Positions 1 to 11,020 of a stretch of DNA of 64,000 nt are shown here, piece by piece (the stretch's first letter is position 1; each line of letters opens with the position of its first letter). Under the pieces are notes generated by a model that had not been told where the DNA came from, did not search any database, and was given only the letters and a program-made list of their open reading frames with translations. The position numbers and the translations under genes were made by a program. The stretch lies in NCBI RefSeq assembly GCF_033118175.1, contig NC_083685.1:130382501-130446500 (forward strand), written 5' to 3'. This stretch comes from Dama dama. Its lineage: Eukaryota; Chordata; Mammalia; Artiodactyla; Cervidae.

Positions 1-30
1 CCCTGGGCGCTCAGAGTCAGACACGACTGG
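1..30 (+). mobile_element. Bov-tA 3' end, cut by window edge
   Basis: The first bases carry the agagtcagacacgactg motif that ends Bov-tA and BovB-derived tails. Only this end is inside the window. Confidence 0.5.
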
Positions 31-420
31 GAGCCTTTATAGCACGCAGTGCCGTGATCAGACACACAGGCGTGTGCACATCGTGGACACGTAATCGCTT
101 CTAAAGTGGAGAGACGGCTCCAAACAGGAGACGCCTTGGGAGGCACTGCAGAACCTGGCTTTTCATTGCGGCTTAAAAACAGCAGCGACCATTCCTATCC
201 ACTGCCGAGTAGGAATGAAAACTCTCCAAGCTTCTCATTTTCATCTCTGAATCCGCTTCTGTGGAAAGGGTGGAAACGTTAGCGTTTGGGGGGTCTGGAG
301 TCTCGTGTTTTTGAGCTGATGGCGCGCAGGAAGCAAAGAGAGCCGCCCTCTAGAGGGAGCGGGACCTCCCGGACTCTGGGCCCCGAACCAGCCTTGTCAT
401 CACACCCCTTTCATTTCCAG
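31..420. other. Unique sequence, nothing recognised
   Basis: No repeat family or RNA gene was recognised. The 3' end of the stretch is pyrimidine-rich and finishes in a good splice-acceptor shape (tttcatttccag ending at 420), which leads into the candidate exon that follows. Confidence 0.4.
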
Positions 421-745
421 CACTCAGCGTCACAAGACACCTCCGAGCCAAACTCCATTAACCAGATGCTGATACAGCCAAGATCTCCCTCTGCCTGGAA
501 GATATCTCCGCCTTCCTCAGTACCCTCCTCCCGAGTAGGGTCATAAGCTGAAGACTCAAAATTTTATACAGAAAAGCTCTGTGGTCATTTAAGTGTCTCT
601 TGGGTTTGTTAGAATGTGATTCTCTCCCCTAACAGTTGGCACTCAAATCGCGAAGATCAATTCACAGTATCACATATTTTAAAAATTCCCACTTGATATT
701 TGCTTTTACTGTTATTAAATAAACTTTGTTTTCTTAGTAATACAA
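421..745 (+). other. Candidate terminal exon of an unrecognised gene
   Basis: A pyrimidine tract and AG at 419-420 form a plausible 3' splice site. The frame continuing through 421 stays open for 41 codons to a TAA at 544-546; the other two frames stop early. About 170 bases later there is a canonical AATAAA at 718-723 with a GT-rich element after it. Acceptor, open frame, stop, short 3'UTR and poly(A) site are in the right order for a last exon. The encoded stretch is rich in serine and proline and I do not recognise it. Chance agreement is possible, since this is ordinary AT-moderate sequence and no upstream exon is visible. Confidence 0.28.
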
Positions 746-775
746 GTTCCTGTGTTGGTGTGTGATAGTGTTTTC
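718..775 (+). terminator. Candidate poly(A) signal with GT-rich downstream element
   Basis: AATAAA at 718-723 is followed by a TA/CA-containing cleavage zone near 735-745 and a GT-rich run at about 751-775 (tgtgttggtgtgtg). This is the standard mammalian 3'-end layout. The hexamer does not belong to a recognised repeat tail. Confidence 0.45.
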
Positions 776-1113
776 CAGTATCGTGGCAGTTAAGGGACAA
801 ACAAACGAAACAAAAAATGATGGAAAATCCACAGTATTGCTTAGAAGCAAATGATCAGCTGAACAGACCATCACACGCTCAGGTTGCCTGGGTTTCAACG
901 ACCTGTTTCTGCTCCAGTGAAGTGGTCCCCAGGTGGAAGGATTGTGTCCTTTGGGGCGCGTAGGTCCCCTGGAAAGGTTTCCTATTATCACCACCTGGGG
1001 AAGGGCGGTACAGCTGGTATGTAGTATACAGAGGCCAGTGACACCACTGGATAGAACGGCCACCCACACCAAGGCCCCACTGTAGCGCCCAGGGGACTGT
1101 GCTCAACATCCTG
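776..1113. other. Unique sequence, nothing recognised
   Basis: No repeat family, RNA gene or exon-like frame stands out between the candidate poly(A) site and the first full SINE. Confidence 0.4.
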
Positions 1114-1330
1114 TGTGTGTGTGTGCTAAGCCACTTCAGTCCTGTCCGACTGTGACCCCATGGCCTGCAGCCCGCCAGGCTCCTCCGCCCATGGGATTCT
1201 CCAGGCAAGGATGCTGGAGTGGGTTTCCATGCCCTTCCCAAGGGGGTCTTCCTGACCCAGAGATTGAATCCACATCTCCTGCTTCTCCTACCCTGGCAGG
1301 TGGGTTCCTTACTAACTGTGCCATGAAGCC
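1114..1330 (-). mobile_element. Bov-tA SINE
   Basis: Read on the minus strand it runs from the tRNA-like head near 1330 to the BovB-like tail near 1124. A (TG)6 run at 1114-1124 corresponds to its CA-rich 3' tail. Confidence 0.9.
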
Positions 1331-2069
1331 ATGGGTCGATGCCAACTAAATAAACTGGTATTCACTTAGGAAGTGGACTGTGAATGAGTCAAGTACTCAT
1401 TAAGCAGTGCTATGAGTGACAGTCGTGACGATAGCCCAACTAAAACAACGACCTCGCCCGTGAGTCCAAGAGTGAACCGAAAACACAAGTAACTCCACCC
1501 TGGTGGGATCTGGAGATACATGGAGCTTCTACTATCTGCTGATGAGGTCGATTGATTGTGTTGGGTAAAGCTTGGACTAAATGTTCTCAAAGATCCTTTC
1601 CAGTTCCTAAATTCCATGAGAATAAGAACTGTCAAATGGTCCAATTGTAGAAGTCAGGAAGTTTCTATCCCTCCAGGGCGGCCGGAAAGGTCTTGGAGCT
1701 GGAATCGCGGAGCTGTTTCTAGAAGAGGAACAACACGGGCCTCTCCCCAGCTGCACCCCCGCTTGTTATTTACAACACAAGAGCGCTTTGTCCCTGCACC
1801 TTTCTCTGAAGGAACATGGGAGGCTGTCTCTAAAATTCCCAGAATGTACATCCGCGATTTCTTTTGTCTGTTCCCCACCCCGCCCTGTCCCAGGCCCTCC
1901 CAAAGAAACACCCAAGGATGGCAAGAATCTTCAGGATGTGAATTATGGCCTTTGACGATATTTGGTCTTCTTCCAGTTCTGCTTTGGATCTTTGACCTCA
2001 GTGTGGAAAACAGAAACGCCTTGTTTCTACTGAAAAGAGCAAATAGGTTTTCTTCTTTTCTTTAACTTT
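1331..2069. other. Mostly unique sequence
   Basis: No exon supported. A short motif near 1570-1620 (gatcctttccagttcctaaattc) resembles an old MIR-type mammalian repeat but is too short to assign. The 169-codon open frame across 1556-2065 has no recognisable domain. Confidence 0.35.
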
Positions 2070-2345
2070 CTCTTCTGTGTTGGGGTTTAGCCGATGAACA
2101 GTGTTGTGATGGTTTCAGGTGGACAGGGAAGGGACTCAGCCATGCGCACCCACGTGTCCACGCTCCCCCAGACTCCCCTCGCGTCCAGGCTGCCACAGGA
2201 CCCCGAGCCGAGCCGAGCCCCCTGCGCTGTGGGGCAGGTCCTTGCTGTTTTCCTTTTTAAACAAAGCTGCATGCACATGTCCGTCCCAAACCCTAACTGT
2301 CGCTTCCCCTCAGCCTTCCCCACCTCCCACAAACACAACCGAAAG
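2070..2345 (-). mobile_element. L1 3'-UTR fragment
   Basis: The complement matches the ruminant L1 3' end, including the 'gccgatgaacagtgttgtgat' region antisense. A second fragment of the same part lies at 48990-49262. Confidence 0.7.
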
Positions 2346-2549
2346 ATCCTTCTCTCGGTCCAGAGTCTGTATGAGATGCGGACGCAGGCTTGCGGCCGGC
2401 GCCCCCGCCTGGCCCACTGTGGACGCTAGCAGGGCAGAGCCCCTGTTTGCGCTCGGCGTCAGGGAGGCAGGAGAGGAGACATCAATATTTCAGACAGCAA
2501 CAGGATCATAGTATGAGTTAGGTATTCCCTATGAAACATCAACATAGAT

Positions 2550-3190
2550 GTTTTTAAGTTAAAAATAGAGTTGCCGTAGGATCCTGCGATCCCAATCCTG
2601 GGCCATCTGGAGAAAGCTCTAAAAGATACGGGCATCCCTACGTTCACTGCAGCACGATTCACAGCGGCCAGGACAGGGAAGCAGCCAGGATGTCCATCGA
2701 CAGTGAATGGATAGAGAGGATGTGTTCCCTGCATACAACGGAGTGTGTCACTCAGCCATAAAAAGGAATGCAACACACACAGAGGGAAGTAAGTCAGAAA
2801 GAGAAAAACAGATACCACATAATTGATGATATATCAGGAATCAAGAAAGGGGGTACTGAGGAGCCCATATGCCGGGCAGCAAGGAAAACGCAGACACGAG
2901 AACAGCCTTGTGGACGCCGGGGCAGGAGAGGGTGGGACGAGCTGAGAGTAGCATTAAACATACACATCGCCGTGTGCAAAGCAGAGAGCCCGGGGGAGTC
3001 CGCTGTGTGGTGCAGGGAGCCCAACCCTGCTCTGTGACACGCTAGAGGGTGGGGTGGGTGGGGTGGGGAGGAGGCTCAGGAGCGAGGGGACACGTGCATA
3101 CCTGTAGGTGATTTGTGTTGACATATGGCAGAAACCCACACAATCCTGTAAAGCAATTACCATCCAATTAAAAATTACTTTTTAAAAAAG
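2550..3190 (+). mobile_element. L1 3' end, ORF2 stub plus 3'UTR
   Basis: It begins in the last codons of L1 ORF2 (the segment that encodes the 'LPYDPAI'-type end, here degraded). It continues through the 'ctcagccataaaaaggaatg' and 'aagtaagtcagaaagagaaa' landmarks and ends in an A-rich tail near 3175-3190. It is 5'-truncated and carries no intact ORF. Confidence 0.75.
3045..3072. repeat. G-rich (GGGGT)n tract
   Basis: A short run of GGTGGGGT units inside the L1 3'UTR. This G-rich tract is characteristic of the region in ruminant L1 and can form G-quadruplex-like DNA. Confidence 0.6.
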
Positions 3191-3640
3191 GAATGACATA
3201 ATGCCATCTGCAGCGACATGGACGGACCTAGAGATGATCTTAGTGAGAACTGAAGTCAGAGAAAGACAAATACAACATGATACCACATACGTGTGGGATC
3301 TAAAATGTGATGCAAATTGACTTACCTACAAAACAGAAACAGACTCACAGCCCGGAAAAGAGGCCTGTGGCTGCCAAGGGGCAGGGGACGTGGGGGGAGG
3401 CGCGGACGGGAGTCTGGGATCGGCAGACGCAAGCCATCGCCTATGGAGTGGGTAAGCAGCAAGGCCCGCTGTATGGCACGGGGAACTATATCAGTATCCT
3501 GTCGTAAATGAACAGCCACGGGCTAGAATCTGAAAAAGAATATATACAGCCGAATCACGTTGCAGTGCAGTAGACATGAACACAATATTTAAATAGTAAA
3601 TGAACTCTACTTCAATAAAATTAATTTTAAAAAATTTTAA
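3191..3640 (+). mobile_element. Second L1 3' end, same orientation
   Basis: The 'aatgccatctgcagcgacatgg' landmark restarts immediately after the tail of the previous L1, then runs through the 3'UTR to an A/T-rich tail. The order of landmarks shows two separate 5'-truncated insertions joined tail to head. Confidence 0.7.
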
Positions 3641-4398
3641 ATTAAATAACTGCAAGATTTTAAAGAAACAAAAAATACAGAGAGACATTTTTAAAAGAAG
3701 CATGCCATCAAGACATATTCATAATAAGCTTACCTGATTTGTCACAAGGTAAATTCTTGGACTATGTTTATTTGCTGTTTAACAAAATTCTATATGGAAA
3801 CCTCATTTCTAGGTTTTTTTCCCCGCCCAGGGACACACAGCTGCCAAGAGAACAAGACCTTCAGGTACACAGTGAAGTAACTCAGCCTTTCCCAAAGTGT
3901 GTTCCCTGGAACACCAGCTCTTTAAGATGTTCGGTGGGGAAAAAAAAAGAAAAAAGTGTCTTACTCCAACAAGTTGGAGAAATACTGTGTTGTATTTGCC
4001 TTCTAGAAGAGGCACTGTGCATACAAGCTTATGATGGATTAAGACACTTGGAAGTAAAAAAAAAAAAAAAAAAAATCCAGCAGGTTAAATTTTGCTTCCC
4101 ATCAAAATTTTCAAACTTCACGAACCAGAGAATATTTCTGTAGAGGACCATGTAACAAGGAGCATGCAGGAGTCAGGGTTCTAAGGAACACGGCGCGGAA
4201 AACATTGCTCATAGAGAAGCAGGTGTGTGGGCTGTTTGTTCTCGTTGACAGTAATTTCCCAGAACCAGGAGACGGGCCTCGGGATGGGCCTGACACGTGG
4301 CTGCCGTCTGACAATGTGAGCGACTCTGTGAGCGGAGAGCAGAAAGGAGACGCGGGTTCAGCAGGTCCTTGAATCGCCGAGGCCGCATCTCTACCATC
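3641..4398. other. A-rich tracts in otherwise unassigned sequence
   Basis: Two A-rich runs (about 3940-3956 and a 21-A run at about 4056-4077) suggest old retrocopy tails, but I could not match the sequence upstream of either to a known gene. Confidence 0.35.
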
Positions 4399-4590
4399 CT
4401 TCCCTGGTGGCTCAGACCGTAAAGAACCCGCCTGCCAATGCAGGAGGCTTGGGTTTGACCTCTGGATGGGGAAGATGCCCTGGAGAAGGGAGTGGCCACT
4501 CACTGCAGCGTTCTTGCTGGAGAGTCCCATGGATGGAGGAGCCTGGTGAACTGCAGTCCGCGGGGCCACAAAGAAATGACTGACACAAGC
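4399..4590 (+). mobile_element. Bov-tA SINE
   Basis: The head cttccctggtggctcag is followed by a diverged body and a truncated tail. It is older than most copies here, judged by its substitutions. Confidence 0.85.
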
Positions 4591-4705
4591 GTTGCCCACG
4601 ACAGCCATCTGAGCTCCAGGAGGTGAGACCACAGCTGTTGTTAGGGCAACAACAAAATCAGCCTCCCCATAAACCACTTAGGAAGTGAATCAACCCACTG
4701 CTATC

Positions 4706-4899
4706 TGAAGAGCTTTGCGACCCCACAGACTGTATCCCGTCAGGCTCCTCTGTCCATGGGATTCTCCAGGCAAGGATACTGGAGTGGGTTGCCATTTCCT
4801 CCTCCTGGGGGTCTTCCTGACTCAGGGATCGAGCCCAGGTCTCCTGAGACTCCTGCATTGACGAGCGGATTCTCTACCACTGGGCCACCAGGGAAGCCC
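4706..4899 (-). mobile_element. Bov-tA SINE
   Basis: A reverse-oriented copy ending at the complement of gggcttccctggtgg (4885-4899). It is directly followed by the TSD of the next SINE. Confidence 0.9.
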
Positions 4900-4901
4900 A
4901 T

Positions 4902-5056
4902 CTGAAGGGCTGGATTCTATTTATTCACTTATTTATCTTTTGGCCACACTGCACACGAGAACTTAGTTGCCTGAACCAGGGATCAGATCCAAACCCCCTG
5001 CTTTGGGAGTCTTAACCACTGGATTGCCCGGGAAGCCCCTGAAGGGCTGGGTTCTA
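4902..5056 (-). mobile_element. CHR-type tRNA SINE with 18-bp target-site duplication
   Basis: The element (about 4920-5038) reads on the minus strand as a tRNA-Glu-derived head followed by a 'tggccac' tail. It is flanked by ctgaagggctggattcta (4902-4919) and the same 18 bases with one change (5039-5056). The long TSD proves a complete target-primed insertion. Confidence 0.88.
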
Positions 5057-5795
5057 ACGTGAGTATTGTAATATTTTGTCTCCACCAAACCTGGTAGCCT
5101 TCTTGCTGTATCTATCACTCTTCCAAAAAGGACTGGAGCTTTATTTCTTTTCTGTAAAATTAGAATGCCTGTGCTGGACTTGGCTTTCCAAGGCTCTATC
5201 AGCCTTAAAAAAAAAAAATTGTTATACAAACAAGTGAAAAAGAAATCCATCACGTTCTCCTGTTTGATGCCTCTCTAGAATTTTAAATTTGTAAGGGAAC
5301 TTCTTTGTATGTTTTCCATGCTAAACATAACTCCTTTTAATTTCTCGGTCACTGTTGTGGGATACTGTGCTTTCCGGTTTGGAGGAGAGAAAGGGAGGAT
5401 TATATACCATAATCATCGTCTGGGAATTTGCAAATGGGTTTATCTGGCTGAATTTTGTGGAGGGTTAAGCAAACCTTCTTGGAGAAATGCAGTGTGCTTT
5501 GCCCTCAAGAGTAGTAAATTATAAACTGAGCACATTTCCCTTTCCACTTGACCTTCATCTTCCACAGAGAATTCTTCTGCAAGGATCTGGCTCCCTTTAT
5601 TTTGCTACTTTAAGCAAAAAAGATAAAGCACCATGCCCCAGAAACCTACTCTCCTCCTTCTGGGTGTTTAGAGCACTCAGTATCACACTAAAATTCATCA
5701 AGGGGTGTATTATGGGGAGTTGTCATACACTGTTGTGATCAGAGGTCCCATCTTCTTTCTCCCAAGAAGTTCAGTCGAAAGCGTCGTCTCCCGGG
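5057..5795. other. Unique sequence, nothing recognised
   Basis: AT-moderate sequence with short open frames on the plus strand (5309-5524, 5487-5738) that show no domain or splice context. Confidence 0.4.
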
Positions 5796-6143
5796 GGCCT
5801 CCCTGGTGGTCTAGTGGTTAAGAATCCGCCTGCCAATGCAGGGGACACGGGTTCGATCCCTGGTCCGGGAAGATCCCTCATGCCATAGAGCACCAAGTCC
5901 GCGCACCCAACTACTTCGCCTGCGCCCTGGAGCGCCGGAGCCGCAACGCAGAAGCCCACGTGCGCGGAGCGCGCTCCGCGTGGAGAGGGGGCCCTGCGCG
6001 GAGGGAGGCGCGCGCCGCAAAACCGGAGAAAGCCCGCGTGCGGCAGCGGGAACCAGCACAGCCAAAAATCAGTGCAGCTCAGGCGCGTCCGCCTCTTTGC
6101 GGCCAAAAATAAATAAGTAAATTAAAAACAATTTTTAAAAAAT
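5796..6143 (+). mobile_element. CHR-2-type SINE, near full length
   Basis: The tRNA-Glu-like head (ctccctggtggtctagtgg) is followed by the long GC-rich CHR-2 body and a (AAAT)n tail. The high local GC and apparent open frames on both strands come from the SINE body, not from a gene. Confidence 0.88.
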
Positions 6144-6496
6144 ATGAAGTATCAACTCCCAGAGGGGAGCACTCATTTCAGTAAAATCCAGAGGGAAACT
6201 GCACCCCTGCTTTCACACAAGGATGCTGCACGGCCTCCCCCATCCCCCCCACCGCGCTCTGGAAAATCTGTCTACAGTCAAGGAGCCGCGCGTGGTCACT
6301 TCTGCCACGCTGACCTAAGGGTCGGGGGATCGCTGTCATAATTGCTACCAGCATGCCTCAAAGTCAGAGATCTGAGAGGCGGGAGTGTAAAGGTCACGTT
6401 GAAACCCAAAGTGCTTATTTTGGACTCCCTAAGAAGAAGATACCTTGGCATTGCCAGCTAGTAAGCCTTATTCTGTATATAAGCTACTTCTAGACT
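6144..6496. other. Unique sequence, nothing recognised
   Basis: No repeat or exon was recognised between the CHR-2 tail and the BovB fragment. Confidence 0.4.
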
Positions 6497-6722
6497 TTTC
6501 GGCAAAGAGGCGACTCATTGGGAAAGACCCTGATGCTGGGAAAGATTGAAGGCAGGAGGAGAAGGGGACGGCAGAGGATGAGATGGTTGGATGGCATCAC
6601 CGACTGGATGGACATGAGTCTGTGCAAACTCCGAGAGACAGTGAAGGACAGGGAAGCCTGGCGTGTTGCAGTCCAAGGGGTCTCAAGGAGTCGGACACGA
6701 CTTAGAGACTGAACAACAAGAA
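6497..6722 (+). mobile_element. BovB LINE 3' end
   Basis: The plus frame encodes the C-terminal end of BovB reverse transcriptase (GRRRRGRQRMRWLDGITD followed by SLCKLRETVKDREAW), then a short tail. It is heavily 5'-truncated. Confidence 0.88.
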
Positions 6723-7654
6723 AACTTTTCCAAAGAAGTTGCTGCCAGTCTGATTGAGTCCCCACATGCCTCCAGGACCTCGGGCAGCAGTAAGCATTCC
6801 AAAGGGCAGGTACGCTGGTCTGACCAACGGCAGCCTTGCTGGCCTTCTTGTTCATCTAGCTGCGACTGTGGCAAAGAGACGCCTCAGAGGACGGAGACCA
6901 GGGTTCAAAGTGCTTGACCCACTGCTTCATTTTTCTTTAGAATCCTGAAAAAAAAAGAAAAAACAGGATACTGAGAGTTGAGCAGGAACAAGATTCCCTC
7001 AAGTAAAGTTTCCACTTCATTCCCCCCTAAAATGGTGACTCTCCAAGGATTCTAGAAAGTTCCGTCTCAGTTCCTGGGCTCTAAGGCCCAGGACCCCAGA
7101 GCCCCTCTCCGTCAGACTTGAAATCCCACCCTTTGCTGCCGGCAGGTGCGAGGCAGGCAAGGGTGACAGAATTCCAGCAGGAAGGGCCAGCTCGCCCTTC
7201 ACCTGAGTGGAGACTGTGGTAGCTGCTTGGCCTCCTGAGGAGCTCAGCCCTCGTTATAAAGTCCTCCTGCTGCTCCGCACGGGTTTCTGTCTTTTCCCAC
7301 CAGCCCCCTGCTTTCACTGTCTCAGTCTTTACTTCATGTGCAACCCTCAGGTCCCAGGGAAGCTCAAGAAAGGGATTCTAGCATACTCAGGGGTCTCATC
7401 AATGCCTTCTCAGTTTCAGGGGGCATTTGTGGTCAACATGGAACCCTAAGGTTCTCTTAATTTCTGCCCTCCTTGACTGTAGCTACTTTGCCTTATTAAT
7501 AGGCTTGAAATAGTAAAAAAAAAAGAAAAAAGTTTAGGCAAAGAGAAACATTGCCCTCTACAGGGCAAGTGAATCTCAGCCTTTCATAGGCGATCACTTA
7601 CAAGCAAAGAACATCTTTAAAATGGAGCCTTCAGGAAGGAAATTCCAAAAAGAG
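6723..7654. other. Unique sequence, nothing recognised
   Basis: Roughly 0.9 kb with no recognised repeat. Overlapping short open frames on both strands near 7017-7317 have no domain or splice context. Confidence 0.4.
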
Positions 7655-7960
7655 GAGATACATGTATATGTGTGGCTGGATCACTTTGCTTACAGCAGAA
7701 ACTAACACAGCCATATACGCTCAGTCATGTCCGACTCTGCGACCCTGTGGACTGTAGCCCCTCAGGCTCCTCTGTCCACGGGATTCTCCAGGCAGGAATA
7801 CTGGAGTCGTTGCCATTTCCTTCTCCAGGGGATCTTCCCAGCCCAGGGATCCAACCTGCATCTCTTGCTTGGCAGGCAGGCTCTTTATCACTGAGCCGCC
7901 TGGGAAGCCCCTAAAACAACTATACTCCAATCAAAATTAAATAAACTGAAATAAGCAATG
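7655..7960 (+). mobile_element. L1 3' end split by a SINE
   Basis: 'gagatacatgtatatgtgtggctg' and 'cagcagaaactaacacag' (7655-7712) are L1 3'UTR landmarks. The final 'actatactccaatcaaaattaaa' segment resumes at about 7918. The break holds a minus-strand Bov-tA. Confidence 0.7.
7715..7910 (-). mobile_element. Bov-tA SINE inserted in an L1 3' end
   Basis: The complement of the standard Bov-tA, ending with ggcttcccaggcggctcag at 7910. It lies inside the L1 tail described for 7655-7960. Confidence 0.9.
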
Positions 7961-8714
7961 AAATGCTGGGTGTTAGGCTAGCCTGATAAAACACTAGAAC
8001 AGGATAAACGGAATGCTCACTCTTCTCCTGTGACACTGAGGTGAGTGAATGCAGCCTGCAGGCGGTCTGGTCTCCGCCGTTCACTCAGTCCTCAAACAGT
8101 CATGGACGGAATCAGAAGCGCGCGTCTGAGGGATGTGCCCAGGGCCTCCCAGCCCACCAGTTTTAAAGGACAGTGATCCAGCCGAGGCCTGTGTGAATCC
8201 CATCCTTCCCAGTACCTCCCTCTCTCTCCCAAGCAGGTCAGTACGTGGAGCCTGCCTGAGGTGCAGCGTGAATGGGGCCGTGTTTCTGCAGTCCTCCTGC
8301 TAAATGAGGCCATATAATTTGCAGTTGATAAAAATAGCCCTACAGCAAGCCTCTCCAACCCTACTGTCCTTCGAGCCACTGAGACGATGCCTCTCCGGTT
8401 AATCTTACTACGACACCAATCCGTGCCATCCACACGCCGTCCAGTCAAGGCCACAGCACTTGACCTCAAGCCAGGAAGCCCCTCCATCCTCGTACAACCC
8501 TGTCACGCCTGGCTTCGCTCTGCATGCACCCCCCCCCCCCCTGCAGGCCACTGGGGATGTTCTATTCCTGACGCATGTGGTAATGCCTTGTCCAGCTTTG
8601 AGCAAACGCCCTGTGCTGGCAGAAGTAGTCTCTTCTCTTTCCTCTTCCCCTCCGCTTCCTTTAAGAATGACTTCAAGTTGCCCAGGGTCCATCCTTGAGA
8701 TTCCCAGGACCCCA
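7961..8714. other. Unique sequence with a poly-C run
   Basis: No repeat family recognised. A run of about 14 C lies at 8529-8542. The long minus-strand open frames here have no recognisable product. Confidence 0.4.
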
Positions 8715-8930
8715 GAGTCAGACTCCATTCACCCCAACTCCGCCACTTCCTAGCTGGTGACCGTGGACAAGTCACTCAACTTCTCTGTGTTTCATCGTCC
8801 TCAACTACAACATGAGGATGATACTAGTACCTTCCTCTAAGAGGTGGTGTGAGAATTAAACGAGTGACTATATGACACTTGAAACAGCATCTAACATAGT
8901 AAATGCTCTCTAGATTTAACTGTTACCAAA
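8715..8930 (+). mobile_element. MIR SINE
   Basis: Core motifs are in order: 'cacttcctagctggtgacc', 'caagtcactcaacttctctg', then 'gagaattaaacgagtgac' and 'aacatagtaaatgctctc'. This is the plus orientation of the ancient mammalian MIR. Confidence 0.8.
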
Positions 8931-9018
8931 AGTTTCACCATCATCAAAAAATGTTTCATCCTTATCAGCATCATTTCCTGATCAAACTTTCTTTAGATCT
9001 TCTAGTACCTCAGTCACA

Positions 9019-9212
9019 GGCGTGAACTCAGTCGTGTCTGACTCTTTGCGACCCCATGAACTCTGGCCCAGCAGGCTCCTCTGTCCATGGAATTTCCCAG
9101 GCAAGAATGTTGGAGTGGGTTGTCATTCCCTCCTCCAGGGGATCTTCCAGACCCAGGCCTCGAACCTGAGTCTCCTGCATTGCAGGCAGATTCTTTACTA
9201 CTGGGAAGCTCC
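9019..9212 (-). mobile_element. Bov-tA SINE
   Basis: A reverse-oriented copy with a slightly shortened head (cagattctttactactggg instead of the full head complement). Confidence 0.9.
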
Positions 9213-9224
9213 TCAGAAAAAGAG

Positions 9225-9640
9225 GTAAACGCCAAAGTCCCGCCTATAATGGTCTGTAAGTCCGATACAACCAGCCCCTAATTACCTCCTTGACCTTGAA
9301 CCCTATGCATGTTTCCCCACCCCCATCACTCAGCTCACCCGTGCAGCTTCCCCATCACTTCAGATACAGTCTCAGCTCAGGGTCTGTGCACACTCTGCTC
9401 TCTGCATCCCGAAACCTCTCCCCCGAATATCTCACGGCTGGTCACCTCACCTCCTCCAGTCTTTGCCCAAATCCCATCTTTTTAGAGGCCTGCCCATCCA
9501 CCCCAGAGAGAATCACAGCCTCCTCGGACCCCGCCTGGCTCTTTTCCCCGAGGGTCTCACCGCCTTCTCGTACAACAATGTCCTCCCTTGTCAAGCTCCC
9601 CACCGCTTCCTCCGCTCTAACAAGAGACCCGGGGCAGGGA
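9225..9640. mobile_element. Ancient interspersed repeat, probably L2
   Basis: 'aaagtcccgcctataatgg', 'tcctccagtctttgcccaaatcccatct' (in part) and 'ggcctgcccatccaccc' match, in order, a very common old mammalian repeat I associate with L2. A copy in the opposite orientation appears at 37495-37960. The family name is from memory. Confidence 0.45.
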
Positions 9641-9707
9641 TGTTTCTTCCAACACAAGGAGCAGACTCTGACGGGAGGCAGGAGCTCAGTCAGTATGGAG
9701 TGAGCAG

Positions 9708-9940
9708 GACTTCCCTGGACGTCCAGTGGTTATGACTCGCCTGCCATGCAGGGGTCCGGGCTAATCCCTGGTCGGGAAGGTTCCGCCCTCCGAGAGGCAG
9801 CTAAGTCCGCACATGACTCCAGACGCCTGCAGGCCCTGGAGCCCGGGGTTCACAGCAAGAGAAGCCGGACCACTGCAGCCAGGGGAAGCCCATGCACAGC
9901 AACAGAGACCCCGCCCAGCCCACAATAAGAAACAAAGGCC
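9708..9940 (+). mobile_element. CHR-type SINE
   Basis: The head 'ggacttccctggacgtccag' is followed by a diverged GC-rich body and a short A-rich tail. Confidence 0.8.
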
Positions 9941-10415
9941 ATTTTAAAGTACGGAATGAACAAATCAGTAGAGCTGAGGCTCAGTCTGGGCCATGTGAGT
10001 CCTTCCGAAGGCACCGTGGTGCCTGAGCCCCTCTGACGCTAACCTAGACTAAACACGGGTCTCCAGTCGCTAACGTCACTGGGTACCACCATCACCCATC
10101 CTATGGCTGTCTGCTCAGGCTCATCACAGCTGACTGCTTACCTGCCCGGGATTATAGGGCTCCTATTAAGACAGTTCTGGGTAGAGAAGATGAGCAGGCA
10201 AACGTGTGTTTGCTTCATGATAACATGAGCGCAGTCAGAGGCTGGAGAGAAGACAAGAGACCAGACAGGGACAAGTCATGGGGCAAGCCAGCTGGCCAGA
10301 AGCTCCAGGAGATGGCACCTCAAGTGTGGGTTTGGCTTGATTCAGCTGCTTTTTTGCTGTCGAAAACTCAGGGATCAGATCTGGGTGGTTTTGTTTTTTT
10401 TTTTTTTTCATATTG
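9941..10415. other. Unique sequence ending in a poly-T tract
   Basis: No repeat recognised apart from an oligo-T run at about 10394-10409, just before the next SINE. Confidence 0.4.
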
Positions 10416-10597
10416 GGGCTTCTTCTCTGGTCGCTCAGACAGTAAAGAATCCACCTGCCAATGCAGGAGACACAGGTTCAAGCCCTGGGGTGGGAAGATC
10501 CCCTGGAGGAGGGCAGGGCAACCCACTTCAGGATTCTTGGAGCCAGGTGGGCTACAGTCCACGGGGTCGCAGAGAGTCAGACATGACTGAGAAACTA
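10416..10597 (+). mobile_element. Bov-tA SINE
   Basis: The head ggggcttcttctctggtcgc leads into a full body ending in acatgactgagaaacta. Confidence 0.88.
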
Positions 10598-11020
10598 ATA
10601 TTTTGCACGATCCAAGTCATACGAGTGAACATCATTAACCAGGAGGCCCACACTGAGGACGGAAATCAAAACGGTAATTTAGAATTCAGGGTTTCCAAGG
10701 AGTGCGGAGCCTTCAAGGGCGTCAGGCAGTCAGCATCTCCGGCTCCATCTCCAAACAGCGCCTTCAGTGGGCGCTGCAGTACTCAGGTGTGACTCGGGGT
10801 GGCGCTGCTGCTCTTCCCAAGAGAGCCAGGCCTCCTGCCGCAGGCCCCGCGGGACAGGCTTCTTAACTCAGCCTGCGGGACAACCGGATGACTCAGCATA
10901 TAGGAAGCATTCAGTTGCCGTGTGCACAAGCTTGCCATCACCACCAGCACAAAAAAATTACTTTTTGGATGTATCCTTTCTTAGGTGTTCCATCTCTTTG
11001 GCAGGATTTAGAGGGCTCCA
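10598..11020. other. Unique sequence, nothing recognised
   Basis: No repeat or supported exon before the nested insertion that follows. Confidence 0.4.

Noticed and set aside
4056..4077. Processed pseudogene tail
   Set aside because: The A run is convincing as a retro tail, but no parent sequence could be recognised upstream and no TSD was found.
5796..6143. CpG island or GC-rich exon
   Set aside because: The high GC and CpG come from the CHR-2 SINE body. The same applies at 52513-52832.
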